Shown one piece after another: positions 33,534-41,459 of a stretch of 41,463 nucleotides of DNA (position 1 is its first letter; the number at the start of each line of letters is the position of its first letter). The notes beneath the pieces were generated by a model. The model saw only the letters and a program-made list of their open reading frames with translations, was not told the DNA's origin and searched no databases. Made by a program: the position numbers and the translations under genes. Origin of the DNA: an uncultured Microscilla sp. (GTDB lineage: Bacteria; Bacteroidota; Bacteroidia; Cytophagales; Microscillaceae); contig NZ_CANLRP010000067.1 in NCBI RefSeq assembly GCF_947493425.1, positions 1-41,463 on the forward strand, in the 5' to 3' direction.

Positions 33534-34544
33534 ATGAAAACAACAAATACAACAATAGTACTATTCATAATTCTGTTTGTACTATGTGGCTTTACCTCAA
33601 CTACTGCTCAACGCTCTCAACTAGCTTTAGCTAAAGTAGAATCTACCCCTGCAATAATGGGTACCTCCAGGCAGGTTTCCAGTGAAGATAAAAACTTCGG
33701 GTGCCTCAATGGGTTTCACATAAAAATCAACGGAGGCTCAGTGAAATGCTCAAAACCCAATGGAGGAGATAAACCTATGCTTAAACTGAAAATTTCAGGC
33801 TCTTCAGGATATGAGTTGTTTACAGTGGGCACCTTTGGGCTCAGTAAAATTGGTGAGTATGACTCGCCTCCTAAAGTAGAATATGAAAAAGTAGATGGTT
33901 CAGGGAATAGTTCAGGTTACCAAGAAATTGACCTGAATGATTTACTGGGGGACTTTCCTAATGCCCAGACTCAACCTGACGATAATTATACTTGTGACTT
34001 TTATGCCAACAGTAATAGGGTAGGTGTAAACTGCAAAAGATGCTCTTTTGCGGGTACCACAGTGGCTAAACAACTCAAGTTTGAAGGAACGCTCAAATAC
34101 GTTATTGGAGGTGTAGTGGCTACTGGTGGGCTTTTAACTGGAAATGGCTGGGCAATCGTCATAGGGGCTGGTTTTTTTATAGCAGGTACCACTGATTTTA
34201 TCCGAGCACAAACACTGGAATCTATAGATTGTAACAGTTTCCGTCAAACCAATTATTACCAGAGCATTACTCAATCCGAAGTTGTAGGGCTGAATGTTTA
34301 CCCCAATCCGGTTATACAAAAAACCACTTTACAGATACATTTACCCCAAGCAGAAGACCTCACTGTAGAGGTGTTTGACCTGAATGGGGTCGCTCAGAAG
34401 ACTTTACTTATTGGTAAGCGTTTTCCAGCAGGCAATAATCAAATTCCGCTAAGTTTAGGTTTGCTTGCTCCAGGAAAGTACCTCATCAAAGTTACCAGTT
34501 CTTTGAGTAATATTAAAATTACCCAACCCATCATCAAGCAATAG
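33534..34544 (+). CDS. T9SS-sorted secreted protein with CxxC-hydrophobic hairpin domain (copy E)
   Basis: The 336-residue product has a signal peptide (TTIVLFIILFVLCGFTSTTA). The N-terminal motif is FGCLNGFHIKINGGSVKCSK (about residues 62-81). After EIDLNDLLGDFP it has NCKRC (Cys167, Cys170). The hydrophobic hairpin is very glycine-rich (YVIGGVVATGGLLTGNGWAI and VIGAGFFIAGTTDFI) and closes at Cys233, a span of 63 residues. The T9SS type A domain has YPNP near residue 261 and ends in TQPIIKQ. It follows the broken RTX gene and precedes a beta-helix gene that itself carries a sorting domain. A terminator separates the two. Confidence 0.86.
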   Translation: MKTTNTTIVLFIILFVLCGFTSTTAQRSQLALAKVESTPAIMGTSRQVSSEDKNFGCLNGFHIKINGGSVKCSKPNGGDKPMLKLKISGSSGYELFTVGTFGLSKIGEYDSPPKVEYEKVDGSGNSSGYQEIDLNDLLGDFPNAQTQPDDNYTCDFYANSNRVGVNCKRCSFAGTTVAKQLKFEGTLKYVIGGVVATGGLLTGNGWAIVIGAGFFIAGTTDFIRAQTLESIDCNSFRQTNYYQSITQSEVVGLNVYPNPVIQKTTLQIHLPQAEDLTVEVFDLNGVAQKTLLIGKRFPAGNNQIPLSLGLLAPGKYLIKVTSSLSNIKITQPIIKQ

Positions 34545-34556
34545 TTACTATCAATT

Positions 34557-34588
34557 AGTCCTCAACTCATCATCAGTTGGGGCTTTTC
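34557..34588 (+). terminator. Terminator after hairpin-domain gene
   Basis: AGTCCTCAACT (34557-34567) pairs with AGTTGGGGCT (34575-34584) with one bulged T and one G-T pair, followed by TTTT. It lies 13 bases after the stop of the gene at 33534. Confidence 0.65.
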
Positions 34589-34695
34589 ATTGCTCACCTT
34601 TTCTAAAACTATTTTACAAGCCTTCAGCCAACTTGTGAACAGTTATTTTATGATCATTATCTCACTCAATTTTTTATCTAAAAAACCAAATCCAA

Positions 34696-36207
34696 ATGAA
34701 AAAGTACTGTCATTTCATCATTCTATTTATCCTGCTTTTATGTAGTCAAAGTGCCACAGCAGGGTACATTCGCTGGGCAACGGCGCCCAATACATATAAT
34801 GACCATGCCAACGTAAATAACCATAGCTCTATTGGTCATTTACTTAGTATTTCTCAACCTGGAGACGAAGTGTATATAGGGCACTCTGGCAACTACCGCA
34901 TCACAACCCCTTTAGTAATGAAAGAAGGGGTTACTCTTAAAGCAATGGTAAGCGGGGTAAATGTGTTTTTTGGAGTTTCTCAATTGGCACACAAAGACCA
35001 AATAATGGTAAATATACAAGGTAACTTTATTACTATCGACCGAATTACTTTTGATGGCGAGCACCGAGCCAAAAACATTGTGTACAATAACCCTGACCTT
35101 GTATATCATCACTTGACCCTTAAAAACTGTATTTTTAAAAGTACTCGTCCAGGCAGGGCAGACGGAGATGTGTTGATGCTACAAAAGGTGAATAATTTAC
35201 ACATAGAAAACTGTGGCATCTATGACGCTTCAAACCCTACTGCTTTTGGCATCAAGGTAGTCCATTCTAACGATGTGCTCATCAAAAACTCTATCATAGC
35301 CGATACAGGGTTACATGGCATTTACTTGCCAGGGGCTCACCGGGTAAGAATTGAGGGCTGCGAGATAACCCGAACTGGCATGGACGGTATCACTGGTTAC
35401 CACTCAAGTGACCATTGGAACCGACGTGATTTTGTAATTGTAAACAATCATATTCATCATACCGCCTGGCATGGCATACATGTCTCTGGCGAAGGCATCT
35501 ACATCCGTAATAATGATATTCATGATGTGGTGCTTACGTCTATTTATGTGGGAGATCAACGTGAAGATGACTATTACCAGGAAGATAGCCGGGAAGTGAC
35601 CATTTGGGACAACCGCATACAAAAAGGGCACGTAAATATTGCCCACTTTAAACCCGACCCTGACACTAAAAGTTGGATGCCTGCGGTTGAGGTAAACTTC
35701 TGGAACAACGGCAACTCTTACACTTTTGGAGCCTGGGACTCTTCCAAAGATCTCATTGTGGGGCTCAATACTTATTATTATTCAGGTGCTCCGTGTCATC
35801 TAGTCAATTCATCTGGAACCGTTGAAAAGGACATACATATTAATATTAATAATCCTCGCCCTGGTGCTACTTCAAGAGTGGCCAGTGCAATGAAGCCAGA
35901 CAAAGAAATGTCAAGCATAGAGCGTGATTTGTTATCAATAAACCTCATCTATCCTAATCCGGTGGTTGCCTCTGCCAACATTGAGTTTACGCTTGCTAAA
36001 GCAAGCATCGTGAAGGTATACATTCTTGACCAAACAGGGCGACTTGTAAAAAAACTAATTGATCAACAAAAACTCCACAGTGGGCAACATACAGTTCGCT
36101 GGAATACTACTAATGAGTCAGGTGTACCAGTCAGTAATGGACATTATTTTTATTTTATTCAGGCAGGTGCACAAACCAAAGTCAAGCGGTTAATTATAAG
36201 TAGATAA
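34696..36207 (+). CDS. T9SS-sorted right-handed beta-helix protein
   Basis: The 503-residue product has a signal peptide (FIILFILLLCSQSATAG). Residues about 35-385 form a parallel beta-helix with turns such as LHIENCGIYDASNPTAFGIK, VLIKNSIIADTGLHGIYLPG, FVIVNNHIHHTAWHGIHVSG and IYIRNNDIHDVVLTSIYVGD. The His/Asn-rich pattern resembles polysaccharide-active beta-helices (pectate-lyase-like fold), but I cannot name catalytic residues. The last 80 residues are a T9SS type A / FlgD-like domain with YPNP and GQHTVRWNTTNESG. It differs from the three other beta-helix proteins in length, turn sequence and possession of the sorting domain. It is the last gene of the cassette region. Confidence 0.86.
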   Translation: MKKYCHFIILFILLLCSQSATAGYIRWATAPNTYNDHANVNNHSSIGHLLSISQPGDEVYIGHSGNYRITTPLVMKEGVTLKAMVSGVNVFFGVSQLAHKDQIMVNIQGNFITIDRITFDGEHRAKNIVYNNPDLVYHHLTLKNCIFKSTRPGRADGDVLMLQKVNNLHIENCGIYDASNPTAFGIKVVHSNDVLIKNSIIADTGLHGIYLPGAHRVRIEGCEITRTGMDGITGYHSSDHWNRRDFVIVNNHIHHTAWHGIHVSGEGIYIRNNDIHDVVLTSIYVGDQREDDYYQEDSREVTIWDNRIQKGHVNIAHFKPDPDTKSWMPAVEVNFWNNGNSYTFGAWDSSKDLIVGLNTYYYSGAPCHLVNSSGTVEKDIHININNPRPGATSRVASAMKPDKEMSSIERDLLSINLIYPNPVVASANIEFTLAKASIVKVYILDQTGRLVKKLIDQQKLHSGQHTVRWNTTNESGVPVSNGHYFYFIQAGAQTKVKRLIISR

Positions 36208-36228
36208 GACGACTTTTGATATGAGTGT

Positions 36229-36262
36229 AAGCAGGCAAAACTGAATATCTGCCTGCTTTTTT
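36229..36262 (+). terminator. Strong terminator
   Basis: AAGCAGGCA (36229-36237) pairs with TGCCTGCTT (36250-36258) with a 12-base loop, followed by TTTT. It ends the beta-helix gene transcript and closes the cassette region. Confidence 0.85.
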
Positions 36263-36474
36263 CTCCGTTTTTTGACTCTAGCCAGCACCTTCTGATGATG
36301 CTGAAAAGCAGCCATTCCAAGTACACTTTCCAAGGGTTTGCCAAGCTTGCTATGACAGGTAATATTGTCTATTAAAAGTTAAAACACTTTGGTAATCTTT
36401 TACAAAAAGGTCTGTTCTGTAATTTGTTTCATCTTTTCCTTTTTTCGTTTTAGTTATAATCCTCTTTATTGCCA

Positions 36475-36482
36475 TACTTTTG
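36475..36482 (+). promoter_or_regulatory. -7 element TACTTTTG of monooxygenase/SDR operon
   Basis: TACTTTTG matches TAnnTTTG exactly and lies 40 bases before the ATG at 36522. A clear -33 TTTG is not seen at the standard spacing, which hints at an activator, perhaps the AraC-family protein encoded downstream. Confidence 0.5.
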
Positions 36483-36521
36483 CAGAAGTTTTTGATAGCA
36501 ATAATTAAAAATAAAACAACT

Positions 36522-36824
36522 ATGGAAACACAAGTTTTTACAGTGGCTTCATTAGAAGCCAAAGAAGGAAAGTTTGAGGAGTTAAAACAAATTGTAGCTG
36601 ACTTAGGGAAAGGAACCCGTGAAGAAAAAGGAAATATTGAGTATCTAATTATCGAGGACCCTACAAAGCCCAACACCCTTTTTTCTATTGAAAAATGGGA
36701 AAGCAAAGAGGAAGAAGCAAAACATTGGGAAACAACCCATTTAAAAAATGCACTATCTAAACTGGAAACATTGTTGGCAAAAGATGTAGCCATTTATTTA
36801 AACAAAGGAGTTCAGGTTTTTTAA
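36522..36824 (+). CDS. Antibiotic biosynthesis monooxygenase (ABM) family protein
   Basis: The 100-residue protein starts at ATG 36522; an upstream in-frame TTG at 36480 overlaps the promoter and is rejected. It is a single ferredoxin-like ABM domain of the YgiN type: FTVASLEAKEGKFEELKQIV at the N-terminus, IEYLIIEDPTKPNTLFSIEK in the middle, with EKWESKEEEAKHWETTHL and the conserved His following. Such proteins work as small cofactor-free oxygenases on quinones or as dimeric ligand-binding proteins. The substrate is not predictable. It lies 12 bases before the SDR gene, so both are one operon and may act on the same quinone- or polyketide-like compound. Confidence 0.85.
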   Translation: METQVFTVASLEAKEGKFEELKQIVADLGKGTREEKGNIEYLIIEDPTKPNTLFSIEKWESKEEEAKHWETTHLKNALSKLETLLAKDVAIYLNKGVQVF

Positions 36825-36836
36825 AAAGATAAAACA

Positions 36837-37655
36837 ATGAGTAAAACAATTCTAATCACAGGTGCAGGTTCAGGCTTGGGTAAAGGCACTGCTTTAGGGC
36901 TTGCCAAAAATGGTCATCAAGTAATTGCAACGGTTGAAAACTGGCCGCAAGTATCGCAACTAAAAGAAGATGCTAAAAAGGCAGGTGTTCAACTGATTAT
37001 TGAAAAGATGGAATATACAAACGAAAACGATCAAAACACTGTTTTACACAAATATGGTGAGCAAGTGGATGTTTTTGTAGCAAATGCTGCGATAGGAGAA
37101 ACAGGTCCTGCGGCAGAAATACCACTTGAGCGTTATCGTCAGGTCTTTGAGATCAATGTATTTAGAACACTTGAGCTTTCTCAGAAATTTGCGGCACTTT
37201 TTGCAAAGCAGGGTTCAGGCAAAATTGTAGTGGTGTCTTCTACAGCTGGTTTAAGGCCTTACCCTTTCTTGGCACCATATACTGCGTCTAAGCATGCTAT
37301 AGAAGCAATTTTCCAGTTAATGCAATTAGAGCTTAAGCCGCTTGGTGTGCAGGTAGCTATTATTAACCCTGGTCCCTACAACACTGGCTTTAACGACCGT
37401 ATGTATGACACCGTAGACCAGTGGTTTGAACCAGGCAAAAACTTTACTCCTGAAAAACCACTTCGAGACATGCAGGCAATGTTTGCAGACCCTAACTTCC
37501 AATTTCCTCCACAAGGCATGATTGATGTCATGGTGGATGTAATTCCTCAAGATACACATAACTTCCGTACTGTGTTCCCGGCAGAGTTTGGTGAGGATGC
37601 AAAAAAATATCAGGAAGATCTTTGGGATTTAACTGTAACTTCAGAACTTGTTTAA
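36837..37655 (+). CDS. Short-chain dehydrogenase/reductase (SDR)
   Basis: The 272-residue enzyme is a classical SDR that uses NAD(P)H to reduce or oxidise carbonyl/hydroxyl groups. The Rossmann motif TGAGSGLGKG is at residues 8-17. The NAG-type motif appears as ANAAIGETGP, and the active site is VVSSTAG...PYTASKHA with Ser, Tyr and Lys (YxxxK) in place. The C-terminal half has the NPGPYNTGF stretch typical of the family. No export signal is present, so it is cytoplasmic. It is translated 12 bases after the ABM gene. The following AraC-family gene is a plausible regulator. Confidence 0.92.
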   Translation: MSKTILITGAGSGLGKGTALGLAKNGHQVIATVENWPQVSQLKEDAKKAGVQLIIEKMEYTNENDQNTVLHKYGEQVDVFVANAAIGETGPAAEIPLERYRQVFEINVFRTLELSQKFAALFAKQGSGKIVVVSSTAGLRPYPFLAPYTASKHAIEAIFQLMQLELKPLGVQVAIINPGPYNTGFNDRMYDTVDQWFEPGKNFTPEKPLRDMQAMFADPNFQFPPQGMIDVMVDVIPQDTHNFRTVFPAEFGEDAKKYQEDLWDLTVTSELV

Positions 37656-37891
37656 AGCTTGTCTTTTGAGTTAAAAATGATGCGTTTTTTGTGCTGGCAA
37701 AGTACATTTTTAAGCCAATAGCCGTAGCTCAGAATATGATTTTTAGACAAGCCTTCAAAGAGAAGCGATTAAAAAATAGACTACTAATGTGGATATAAGC
37801 AAAATAGTGATGCACCTGATACTACAATAACCTTTAAATAAGGGAGCAAACAAGAAATAACCTACCCATTTTGTAGCTGCTCTTTTGCCCC

Positions 37892-37951
37892 GAGACTTTG
37901 TTACTTTTTGCAGCCATAGCTCTGCTATGACTTTAAAAAGTGCCGCGTCTC
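37892..37951. repeat. Long imperfect hairpin in intergenic region
   Basis: Nested inverted words GAGAC/GTCTC, ACTTTTT/AAAAAGT and CATAGC/GCTATG surround a 3-base loop TCT and make a hairpin of about 60 bases. It may be a dispersed palindromic unit or a bulky terminator. Otherwise 37656-38030 shows no gene. Confidence 0.5.
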
Positions 37952-38030
37952 AGAATAAAATAGCTATCAAAGAACGGGGATCTTATTTTTTAATTACTCC
38001 CTAAAGACTATGCTTGTAATTTAGTGAAAA

Positions 38031-38066
38031 AACGGGTCGTAAAATAATTACATTTTACGACCTGTT
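38031..38066. promoter_or_regulatory. Palindrome just upstream of the AraC-family gene
   Basis: AACGGGTCGTAAAAT (38031-38045) pairs with ATTTTACGACCTGTT (38052-38066) with one G-T wobble and a 6-base loop. The ATG is 16 bases downstream. The 11-base word GGGTCGTAAAA recurs at 41421-41431, followed in both places by TAATT within 2 bases. It may be an operator (possibly autoregulatory) or a 5'-leader hairpin. Confidence 0.55.
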
Positions 38067-38082
38067 TGTTATAAAAGTAACT

Positions 38083-38934
38083 ATGATGCATTTTACAAAA
38101 ATAAAAGAATATAACGCTTACGTTGGATATGGCGCTCCCAAAAAAGACTTAATTGATGTGGTGAGGTATAATGATTTTAAAGACCTTCGCTTGTCTTGTT
38201 CCGGGCTGTCAACAGATTTTTATATGATGGCGTTTAAACGCAATATGACAGATTTAGAATGGTTTGGCAATACCAAATATGATACAAAATCTGGTTTTTT
38301 ATATTTAATACAGCCTCATCAAGTGTATAAATGGAACACTGATGAAGCTTGGGAAGGCTATCATATGATGGTTTCGCCAGTTCTATTGCAAGAATACAAT
38401 ATTTATTTTAATTATTTTCAATACGAAATTTCAGAAGCCTTGTTTTTAACAGTAGATGAGCAAACTCAAATTGAAATATTGTATGCTCAAATCTTAACCG
38501 AATATCAAAAAGATAATTACGAATTGGACTTACTGATCGCCTATAGTAACCTGATTTTTACGTATGTTGGTAAATGTTATAAACGCCAGTTTGAGACGAG
38601 ACAACCTTTGTATAACAAGGTGGTGGTTGAATTTAAGAAGCTTCTAAAAACCTATTATAGTAATGATCCAGAGGTGTTACCTTCGGTGAATTATTTTGCC
38701 GAACAGTTAAACTTATCTACCAATTATTTTGGAGACTTAATTAAATACAATACTGGGAAAACTGCCTCTGAAATTATTCAGGAGAAAATCATTACTGAAG
38801 CCAAACATCAATTAAAATCAAGTAATAAAACAATCGCAGAAATTGGGCATAATTTGGGATTTGAATATCCAACTTATTTTGGTCGTTTGTTCAAAAAACA
38901 TACAGGGTTAACACCTTCACAGTTCAGAAAATAA
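38083..38934 (+). CDS. AraC-family transcriptional regulator
   Basis: The 283-residue protein has an N-terminal ligand-binding-type domain (about 1-185) with an aromatic-rich beta-barrel region. Its C-terminal region has two helix-turn-helix motifs. The first is around LPSVNYFAEQLNLSTNYFGD, followed by LIKYNTGKTASEII. The second is TIAEIGHNLGFEYPTYFGRL followed by FKKHTGLTPSQFRK, the family signature. It probably controls the ABM/SDR operon upstream, itself, or both; a strong palindrome lies just upstream of its start. The N-terminal domain does not show a conserved sugar-binding motif that I can name. Confidence 0.93.
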   Translation: MMHFTKIKEYNAYVGYGAPKKDLIDVVRYNDFKDLRLSCSGLSTDFYMMAFKRNMTDLEWFGNTKYDTKSGFLYLIQPHQVYKWNTDEAWEGYHMMVSPVLLQEYNIYFNYFQYEISEALFLTVDEQTQIEILYAQILTEYQKDNYELDLLIAYSNLIFTYVGKCYKRQFETRQPLYNKVVVEFKKLLKTYYSNDPEVLPSVNYFAEQLNLSTNYFGDLIKYNTGKTASEIIQEKIITEAKHQLKSSNKTIAEIGHNLGFEYPTYFGRLFKKHTGLTPSQFRK

Positions 38935-38982
38935 AGCAGGAAAAGCCAGCAGATAACAACGCCTGTAGCTTCTCTAGAAAGC

Positions 38983-39028
38983 AAGCCCAACCTTACCAGA
39001 TTTACCTTCAGTAAAGCTGGGCTTCATT
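38983..39028. terminator. Probable bidirectional terminator
   Basis: AAGCCCA (38983-38989) pairs with TGGGCTT (39018-39024), followed by CATT. It lies between the convergent AraC gene and the Rieske oxygenase gene. The long loop makes it a weak call. Confidence 0.4.
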
Positions 39029-39068
39029 CAGAGTGTAAGGTCTTAAACCTTAGTTTTAAAGTAAAAAA

Positions 39069-40232
39069 CTAAAAATCTGTTAATTTCAGTTTACCTTCCA
39101 GTACTTTATCTACCAAATTCTCAAACTGTAGAATCAATTTCTCAAAACTGCCAATAGTCATAGGCTTCCCGTCAAACCCGTTAAAAGTAGCTTGCTGTAG
39201 CTCCACCAGCTCATTGTCTTCATCTATGGCATTCCAAAAAATATCCCGATTTAAATTCCAATAATCTATTTCTTGTTGAGTAGTAGGAGCCTGTGGAATG
39301 AGCATAATAGAGTGTACCAACGTGCTTTTTTCGTCAATAGGAAAGTTGAATATGACCATGGCATGGTCAGGCTGTACTAATATAACTGTGTTAGGAAAAA
39401 TATTGACCAGAATATTGGCATGTTCCCGAAGTTGCCAGCTTTCCCTGGGGGTATTTTTGATACGAGTAATAGATTTTTTAGGAAATATAATTGAGCTGTG
39501 CAACTTGTTGTGGTAATTGACTCCAGCATTGTCTACAAAGTACGACCCAATCGTTTTGGCGTGTGCAATCTTGAAATGATAAGCTTCCAGACCACTGTCT
39601 ATAACCAGTTTCCAATTTCCTGCAACTGTCCTGGTTTCAGACTTGTAGGGCACGTGCGTATCCAAGCCAAAAGTTTGGTAGACATTATATACTTCTTTCA
39701 GAAAGTTATCCCAATTGAACTTTCCCTTCAATCCGGGGTTGGGTACCACAAACACCAACCCAAAATGCACACTGCAATCCAACGAAATCAGACTGTGGTT
39801 AGTTTCGTTTACCCCTTCAAAACCTTTATTATGCAAAATACCTTTTAAGCAACCTGCCGTATCATACGACCAGGCGTGATAAGGGCAAACAATGTTTTTT
39901 TTGAGGTGACCTTTTTCTTCTCTTAACAAACGTACTCCTCTATGGCGGCACATATTGATAAAGGCACGTACCTCCCCATCCTTTCCTTTGAGTACTACAA
40001 TGGGCACTCCTGTAAGGTCATGCAAAAAATAATTGCCATTTTTTTCCAATTGAGCTACCACCCCCACTGCGATGGGAAAGTCTTGAAATATTTTTTTACG
40101 TTCTTTATTTAGTTGCGCCTGAGAGGTGTAACGTTGTGTGTCTATTTTATGGGTAACTCCATCAGGGGCTTCAGGGGTTTCGAGGTGTTTGAAAACGTCG
40201 TCCATTAAGGCCAATTGTTGGGTATGTTTCAT
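39069..40232 (-). CDS. Rieske non-heme iron ring-hydroxylating oxygenase, alpha subunit
   Basis: The 387-residue protein has a Rieske [2Fe-2S] site, CRHRG (Cys95, His97) and CPYHAW (Cys116, His119). A catalytic domain follows with a mononuclear iron site in NWKLVIDSGLEAYHFKIAH (His219, His224, with an acidic residue near the C-terminus as the usual third ligand). This is the aromatic ring-hydroxylating dioxygenase / choline monooxygenase-like superfamily. It hydroxylates or demethylates a substrate with electrons from a separate reductase, which is not encoded in the window. Substrate class cannot be read from the sequence. It has its own promoter and an FNR-type box upstream, next to the gene for a Crp/Fnr-type regulator. 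Confidence 0.92.
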   Translation of the reverse strand: MKHTQQLALMDDVFKHLETPEAPDGVTHKIDTQRYTSQAQLNKERKKIFQDFPIAVGVVAQLEKNGNYFLHDLTGVPIVVLKGKDGEVRAFINMCRHRGVRLLREEKGHLKKNIVCPYHAWSYDTAGCLKGILHNKGFEGVNETNHSLISLDCSVHFGLVFVVPNPGLKGKFNWDNFLKEVYNVYQTFGLDTHVPYKSETRTVAGNWKLVIDSGLEAYHFKIAHAKTIGSYFVDNAGVNYHNKLHSSIIFPKKSITRIKNTPRESWQLREHANILVNIFPNTVILVQPDHAMVIFNFPIDEKSTLVHSIMLIPQAPTTQQEIDYWNLNRDIFWNAIDEDNELVELQQATFNGFDGKPMTIGSFEKLILQFENLVDKVLEGKLKLTDF

Positions 40233-40311
40233 ATTGATATTGCTTAGGTTTGTATTTTTGATAAGACCAAGACAGGTAATTGAAGCATCAGATTATCTTC
40301 TTGTTCAAGTA

Positions 40312-40319
40312 CAAAACTA
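40312..40319 (-). promoter_or_regulatory. -7 element of the Rieske oxygenase gene
   Basis: On the minus strand this reads TAGTTTTG, an exact TAnnTTTG match, 80 bases before the ATG at 40232. No TTTG is present at the -33 position; instead, an FNR-type box lies 22 bases further upstream. Confidence 0.5.
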
Positions 40320-40341
40320 AGGCGTGAAATAGAGGAAGGGC

Positions 40342-40355
40342 TTGATCTATATCAA
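40342..40355. promoter_or_regulatory. FNR-type operator TTGAT-N4-ATCAA
   Basis: TTGATCTATATCAA is an exact match to the FNR consensus TTGATnnnnATCAA. Its centre is about 43 bases upstream of the start site predicted from the -7 element at 40312-40319, close to the -41.5 position used by class II activators. The right half overlaps the stop codon of the regulator gene. Confidence 0.65.
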
Positions 40356-40915
40356 GAATTTGAGTTACTTCTGATCCGACTCAAGGTTTCTGGGGTAATC
40401 TTAAGCATAGAAGCAATGTGTTTTAAAGGTACTTGATTAAAAAGCTCTTTGTGCGATCGGTACAAAAAGGTGTAACGTTCTTCTGCTGTCATTGACAGCA
40501 AAGCATATACTCTTTTTTCCAGAGAAGTTAACAATTTTACCAAAAACAGTTTTTCCGAGGACTCCCAAACAGGGGCTAGTTCTTTAATTTTGAGATAGTT
40601 TTGTTGAGATATGGCATATACTTTACAATCAGTCAATGCTTGTAAATGCCATTTGGCAGGCATACTCAGAAAAAAACTGGAAGAGTCAGTCACCAAATGC
40701 CCTGCCCAATAAATCCAGTAGGTAATTTCTTTGTCATCATTTTGAAAGTGACACCGCAAATAACCACTTTCAATAAAAATCATTTGCTTACAAAATCCTC
40801 CTTTACGAACCAAATAATCTTTTTTTCTTAAGGTTTTCTCCCGGAATAAAGAAGCCACACTTGAGGCATAATGTGAGGGTATTTGCAAGGTGTTTTTAAT
40901 ATAGTGTTCAAGCAT
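40352..40915 (-). CDS. Crp/Fnr-family transcriptional regulator
   Basis: The product is about 187 residues from ATG 40915; the frame extends to 40963, but the extra 16 residues are unlike the family. It has an N-terminal cyclic-nucleotide-binding-like beta-roll (about residues 25-110, with KKDYLVRKGGFCKQMIFIES and a GYLRCHF string). After a dimerisation helix, a C-terminal winged HTH follows with VPLKHIASMLKITPETLSRI. The recognition helix has the E-T-L-S-R pattern (ExxSR) that in FNR reads TTGAT, in agreement with the box at 40342-40355. The four N-terminal cysteines of oxygen-sensing FNR are absent, so the signal is something else. It likely activates the neighbouring Rieske oxygenase gene. 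Confidence 0.9.
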   Translation of the reverse strand: MLEHYIKNTLQIPSHYASSVASLFREKTLRKKDYLVRKGGFCKQMIFIESGYLRCHFQNDDKEITYWIYWAGHLVTDSSSFFLSMPAKWHLQALTDCKVYAISQQNYLKIKELAPVWESSEKLFLVKLLTSLEKRVYALLSMTAEERYTFLYRSHKELFNQVPLKHIASMLKITPETLSRIRSNSNS

Positions 40916-41420
40916 TTTATGAAGAGTCCAGGTATGTGTCAATTTTGTGCAAGACAGATGCACCTTGGTGACTTAAATTACGCAGTATACGAAAAAGTAA
41001 ACTACATAGGCTTTTGTCCGCGAAGCAGTAAATCTATTGAACCATTAAAATATGCATGCCCCAAGGAAACTGTGTAACATCAATGAGTTATTTTTTTAGG
41101 AGAGTGAAGGTTTTGTCCCCTATTTAAATTTAATGGGCAATTATAAGGTAACCACGCAGCAATCGACCAAAGCTGGTTTTATTGACTATTTTATCTTATT
41201 ACCCCTTCAAATTGAACAACATAAGGTGTTTACAATATACCAAGGACTTAAACTCGTGATGGGAGGGGTATTTTTTTCATCTAAAAGTTCATACAATTTG
41301 TTAGAACATCAGCAATATACAAAGCAATGATCATTGTTGTGATTGACCTCTGATATTTTAATGTGACACTATAAGTAGTTGTATTACAATAGTCCGTACA
41401 GTTTTAACAAAAATGCAAAA
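40916..41420. other. Intergenic stretch, no supported gene
   Basis: Short ORFs are present on the plus strand (up to 65 codons, 41133-41330), but none has a recognisable motif, signal peptide or leader. The region should contain the promoter of the Crp/Fnr gene on the minus strand. Confidence 0.4.
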
Positions 41421-41459
41421 GGGTCGTAAAAGTTAATTGCGAAAAAAACCAAACGACCC
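41421..41459. promoter_or_regulatory. Second GGGTCGTAAAA palindrome-like site
   Basis: GGGTCGT (41421-41427) and ACGACCC (41453-41459) are inverted copies 25 bases apart. The left half continues AAAAGTTAATTGC, like AAAATAATTAC after the same word at 38034. It may be an operator of a gene that starts beyond the window. Confidence 0.45.

Noticed and set aside
37656..38030. Possible small RNA or tRNA in the AraC upstream region
   Set aside because: I found a long imperfect hairpin but no cloverleaf or known RNA pattern, so only the hairpin is reported.
41133..41330. 65-codon plus-strand ORF near the right end
   Set aside because: No motif, signal or leader, and the start context is not convincing; it was left as intergenic.
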